Shown here: one piece after another, positions 6,091-7,454 of the stretch
Numbering within the stretch: the first letter of the stretch is position 1
Layout of the letters: each line of letters begins with the position of its first letter
From: Rugosibacter sp.
Lineage (GTDB): Bacteria > Pseudomonadota > Gammaproteobacteria > Burkholderiales > Rhodocyclaceae
Direction: 5' to 3'
Length of the DNA stretch: 7,454 nt
Assembly: GCA_030652715.1 (NCBI GenBank)
Contig: JAUSQB010000107.1
Span: 1 to 7,454 of the forward strand
Notes under the pieces: model-generated
What the model saw: the letters and a program-made list of their open reading frames with translations, nothing else
Told to the model about the DNA's origin: nothing
Database searches by the model: none
Made by a program: the position numbers and the translations under genes

Positions 6091-7454
6091 ATGGATTACT
6101 TGACAAAAATTCTCAATGCCCGCGTCTATGATGTCGCGGTAGAAACTCCGCTGGAACTGGCGGCCAATCTTTCTGCGCGTTGCGGCAACCGCATTTTGTT
6201 AAAGCGCGAGGATATGCAGCCGGTATTCAGCTTCAAGCTGCGCGGGGCGTACAACAAGATCGTCCACCTCACCCCGACACAAAGGAAGCGCGGCGTAATC
6301 TGCGCTTCCGCTGGCAATCACGCACAGGGCGTCGCATTGTCGGCACAAAAGCTCGGCATACGCGCAGTCATCGTGATGCCCACCACCACGCCGCAAATCA
6401 AGATCGATGCGGTAAAAAAACGCGGCGGCGAAGTGGTGCTGGCAGGTGATTCGTATGACGCGGCTTATGCCCATGCGCTCACGCTGGAAAAGAAACACAA
6501 ACTTACTTTCGTGCATCCCTTTGACGACCCGGATGTCATCGCTGGACAAGGCACCATCGGCATGGAAATTTTGCGCCAGCATGCCGACCCGATTGAGGCC
6601 GTGTTTTGCTGCGTTGGCGGCGGCGGGCTGATTGCCGGCGTGGCGGCGTATATCAAACGCCTGCGGCCGGAAATAAAAATCATCGGCGTTGAAGCCATGG
6701 ATGCGGACGCGATGGCACGCTCACTGGCGGCTGGCAAGCGGGTGAAACTGGATACCGTGGGCCTGTTCGCCGATGGCGCGGCGGTGAAATATGTTGGTGA
6801 GGAAACCTTTCGCCTGTGCCGCGAATATGTGGATGAAATGGTGCTGGTTGATACCGATGCCATCTGCGCGGCGATCAAGGATGTGTTTGAAGACACACGC
6901 TCAATTCTGGAGCCTGCCGGTGCCCTGGCCATCGCTGGCGCCAAGGCCTGGGCGGCAAAGCACCGCGTGCACGGCAAAACGCTGGTAGCGGTCGCCTCCG
7001 GCGCGAACATGAATTTTGACCGCCTGCGCTTTGTTGCCGAGCGTGCCGAAGTCGGCGAGCAGCGCGAGGCCCTGCTCGCCGTAACGCTGCCCGAGCGGCC
7101 CGGCAGCTACAAAAAATTCGTCACCCTGCTGGGCGCGCGTAATATCACCGAGTTCAACTATCGGTACCACAACGGAGGCGAGGCGCATGTATTCGTCGGC
7201 ATGCAGGTCGCCAATCGCAAGGAAGCCAGCAGCCTCGTCGCACAACTCAAAAAACACGGTTACCCAGCACTAGACCTGACGGATGACGAAATGGCCAAGC
7301 TGCACATCCGGCATCTGGTCGGCGGCCATGCACCGCAGAGTGACGGCAAGCTGCACGAACTGCTCTACCGTTTTGAGTTTCCCGAGCGCCCCGGCGCGCT
7401 GATGAACTTCTTGAACAAGATGAGTGCAGGCTGGAACATCAGCCTGTTCCATTA
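6091..7454 (+). CDS. ilvA: threonine ammonia-lyase, biosynthetic (partial, cut by the window edge)
   Basis: Pyridoxal-phosphate enzyme that deaminates L-threonine to 2-oxobutanoate and ammonia, the committed step of isoleucine synthesis in the cytoplasm. The 454 residues visible are open to the last base. The cofactor Lys is at 49 in FSFKLRGAYN, the substrate loop SAGNHAQG is at 73-80, and the phosphate-binding GGGGL is at 176-180. The regulatory part follows: a first ACT-like subdomain from about 326 (EALLAVTLPERPGS) to 400, and a second starting near 421 (LYRFEFPERPGAL), cut off after WNISLFH. Two ACT-like subdomains mark the long, isoleucine-inhibited biosynthetic form, not the short catabolic enzyme. 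E. coli IlvA is about 514 residues, so roughly 50-60 are missing. The ATG at 6091 puts YLTKIL in line with the E. coli N-terminal core; an in-frame GTG at 6082 is an alternative, and neither has a strong ribosome site. Confidence 0.96.
   Translation, partial: MDYLTKILNARVYDVAVETPLELAANLSARCGNRILLKREDMQPVFSFKLRGAYNKIVHLTPTQRKRGVICASAGNHAQGVALSAQKLGIRAVIVMPTTTPQIKIDAVKKRGGEVVLAGDSYDAAYAHALTLEKKHKLTFVHPFDDPDVIAGQGTIGMEILRQHADPIEAVFCCVGGGGLIAGVAAYIKRLRPEIKIIGVEAMDADAMARSLAAGKRVKLDTVGLFADGAAVKYVGEETFRLCREYVDEMVLVDTDAICAAIKDVFEDTRSILEPAGALAIAGAKAWAAKHRVHGKTLVAVASGANMNFDRLRFVAERAEVGEQREALLAVTLPERPGSYKKFVTLLGARNITEFNYRYHNGGEAHVFVGMQVANRKEASSLVAQLKKHGYPALDLTDDEMAKLHIRHLVGGHAPQSDGKLHELLYRFEFPERPGALMNFLNKMSAGWNISLFH

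Noticed and set aside
5657..6103. Plus-strand open frames opposite the yqaA-type gene
   Set aside because: The minus-strand product matches the YqaA family across its whole length, so the opposing frames are shadows.
6126..7257. Several minus-strand open frames across ilvA
   Set aside because: The plus strand is continuously open and matches IlvA throughout. The opposite frames lack start signals and recognisable domains.

Overview
The window looks like chromosomal DNA from a Gram-negative proteobacterium, most likely a betaproteobacterium (Nitrosomonadales-like is my guess). This rests on protein resemblance: the IlvA sequence, the NodI-type ABC ATPase and the thioredoxin-like [2Fe-2S] ferredoxin all have the flavour of that group. 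No rRNA or other marker is present to fix the taxon. The DNA is moderately GC-rich and tightly packed. I see no tRNA, insertion sequence, CRISPR array or phage gene.

Layout. Positions 1-192 are a leader with a plausible sigma70-type promoter and a 10-bp palindrome between its two boxes. Positions 193-3522 (+) encode a large cytoplasmic cyclic-di-GMP protein: four PAS domains (the first three a divergent triplication), an intact GGDEF domain, an intact EAL domain, and a C-terminal domain that matches the CZB zinc-binding fold but has His where the family normally has the Cys ligand. A 115-bp T-rich gap follows, with a perfect tandem 15-bp repeat. Next comes a compact three-gene + strand operon (3638-5561): thioredoxin-like [2Fe-2S] ferredoxin, a small COG2945-type alpha/beta hydrolase, and a NodI/DrrA-type ABC ATPase, joined by a 2-bp gap and an ATGA overlap. 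It meets head-on a minus-strand yqaA-type membrane protein gene (5611-6024). Divergent from that, ilvA (6091 onward, +) encodes biosynthetic threonine ammonia-lyase and runs off the right edge about 50-60 residues before its expected end.

How the genes work together. The first gene is a stand-alone second-messenger enzyme that probably couples PAS-sensed cues, and perhaps zinc, to c-di-GMP level. The ferredoxin, hydrolase and ATPase are co-transcribed, but their shared purpose is unknown. The ATPase has no permease partner here. IlvA makes 2-oxobutanoate for isoleucine synthesis and is unrelated to its neighbours.

The observations most worth a second look are the Cys-to-His change in the CZB-like domain, the ATPase without its NodJ-type permease, and the 15-bp tandem repeat upstream of the ferredoxin. 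I do not see a clearly new multi-gene system.
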